In this document: piece by piece, positions 12,958-13,459 of the stretch
Numbering within the stretch: position 1 is the stretch's first letter
Layout of the letters: each line of letters starts with the position of its first letter
Position numbers and translations under genes: made by a program
The notes under the pieces: model-generated
What the model saw: the letters and a program-made list of their open reading frames with translations, nothing else
What the model was told of the DNA's origin: nothing
Database searches by the model: none
From: Alphaproteobacteria bacterium
Lineage (GTDB): Bacteria; Pseudomonadota; Alphaproteobacteria; UBA7887
Assembly: GCA_028289725.1 (NCBI GenBank)
Contig: JANQOH010000257.1
Span: forward strand, 1-13,459
DNA length: 13,459 bases
Reading direction: 5' to 3'

Positions 12958-13459
12958 CTACCGCCCTTTGAAAACCGGCGCGCGTTTTTCGACAAAGGCC
13001 GTCGCCGCCTCCTTGTGATCCTCGGTCATGCCGCACCGCGTGTGGTGCCATGCCTCCAGATCGAGCAATTCCTTGAGCGAGCCGTTTTCGGCCGCATTCA
13101 TGTTGCGCTTCATGTAGCCGTAGGTGATCGACGGGCCGGCCGCAAACTGGTCGGCGAGCGCACGCGCAGCGGCCTCGAGTTCTTCGTCCGGCACGACGCG
13201 GTTGACCATCCCAAGCGCGTGCGCGGCGGCAGCATCAAGAAGATCCGCAGTGTAATAAAGCTCGCGCGCCTTCGCCGTACCGACAAGTTTGGTGAGGTAG
13301 TAGCTGCCACCGAAATCACCGGAATAGCCGACACGCGCGAACGCCGTCGTGAATTTGGCCGATTCCGAAGCAATCCGGATATCGCAGGCAAGCGCGAGCG
13401 ATAGGCCGGCTCCCGCGGCGGCGCCTGGGACCACCGCGATCGTCGGCTTCGGCATTTCG
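12958..13459 (-). CDS. Enoyl-CoA hydratase/isomerase family protein (partial, C-terminal part)
   Basis: The minus-strand frame is open to the right edge of the window and ends at TAG (12958-12960), giving at least 166 residues; the N-terminal third lies outside. The visible part starts at MPKPTIAVVPGAAAGAGLS, the second oxyanion segment of the crotonase fold, followed by ALACDIRIASESAKF and a C-terminal trimerisation helix region ending EKRAPVFKGR. The ATG at 13455 is internal to the family fold and is not the start. The two catalytic glutamates of classical enoyl-CoA hydratase are absent: the first position falls in GAGLS and the second in TTAFARVG. An Asp in SGDFGGS lies where PaaG-like isomerases carry their acidic residue. 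It could be an enoyl-CoA isomerase or another crotonase rather than a hydratase. Confidence 0.88.
   Translation of the reverse strand, partial: EMPKPTIAVVPGAAAGAGLSLALACDIRIASESAKFTTAFARVGYSGDFGGSYYLTKLVGTAKARELYYTADLLDAAAAHALGMVNRVVPDEELEAAARALADQFAAGPSITYGYMKRNMNAAENGSLKELLDLEAWHHTRCGMTEDHKEAATAFVEKRAPVFKGR

Overview
The window comes from a GC-rich bacterium, probably an alphaproteobacterium. This is inferred from the codon bias and from how closely the leucine-catabolism (Liu) proteins resemble those of alpha- and gammaproteobacteria; there is no rRNA or marker gene to confirm it. It is densely coded: no gap between genes exceeds about 100 bases. I see no tRNA, rRNA, CRISPR array, insertion sequence or phage gene.

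Region 1 (about 1-10395, all plus strand) looks like one long operon centred on leucine/isovalerate breakdown. In order: the tail of an unseen upstream gene, a DUF3291 protein, an acyl-CoA dehydrogenase of the short/medium-chain type, a COG3618-type TIM-barrel amidohydrolase, methylcrotonyl-CoA carboxylase beta (LiuB), methylglutaconyl-CoA hydratase (LiuC), a multi-pass potassium-channel-like protein, methylcrotonyl-CoA carboxylase alpha with its biotin domain (LiuD), HMG-CoA lyase (LiuE) and an SLC13/DASS-like anion permease. Together LiuB/LiuD, LiuC and LiuE carry 3-methylcrotonyl-CoA through 3-methylglutaconyl-CoA and HMG-CoA to acetyl-CoA plus acetoacetate. The core order B-C-D-E is the usual one. 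The unusual parts are the channel placed between liuC and liuD, the permease whose start overlaps the liuE stop, the amidohydrolase before liuB, and the lack of a recognisable isovaleryl-CoA dehydrogenase or LiuR-type regulator in the window.

Region 2 (10483-12948, plus strand) holds three genes with their own good ribosome binding sites: a glutathione S-transferase, a zinc-dependent medium-chain alcohol dehydrogenase and a DsbA-fold protein of the 2-hydroxychromene-2-carboxylate isomerase family. They look like a small detoxification or ring/alcohol catabolism group; the substrate cannot be read from the sequence.

Region 3 (12958-13459, minus strand) is the C-terminal part of an enoyl-CoA hydratase/isomerase family protein that converges on region 2 and runs off the right edge.

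Nothing here is clearly a new defence or mobile system. The best leads are the two membrane proteins built into the leucine operon and several family members whose usual key residues are changed.
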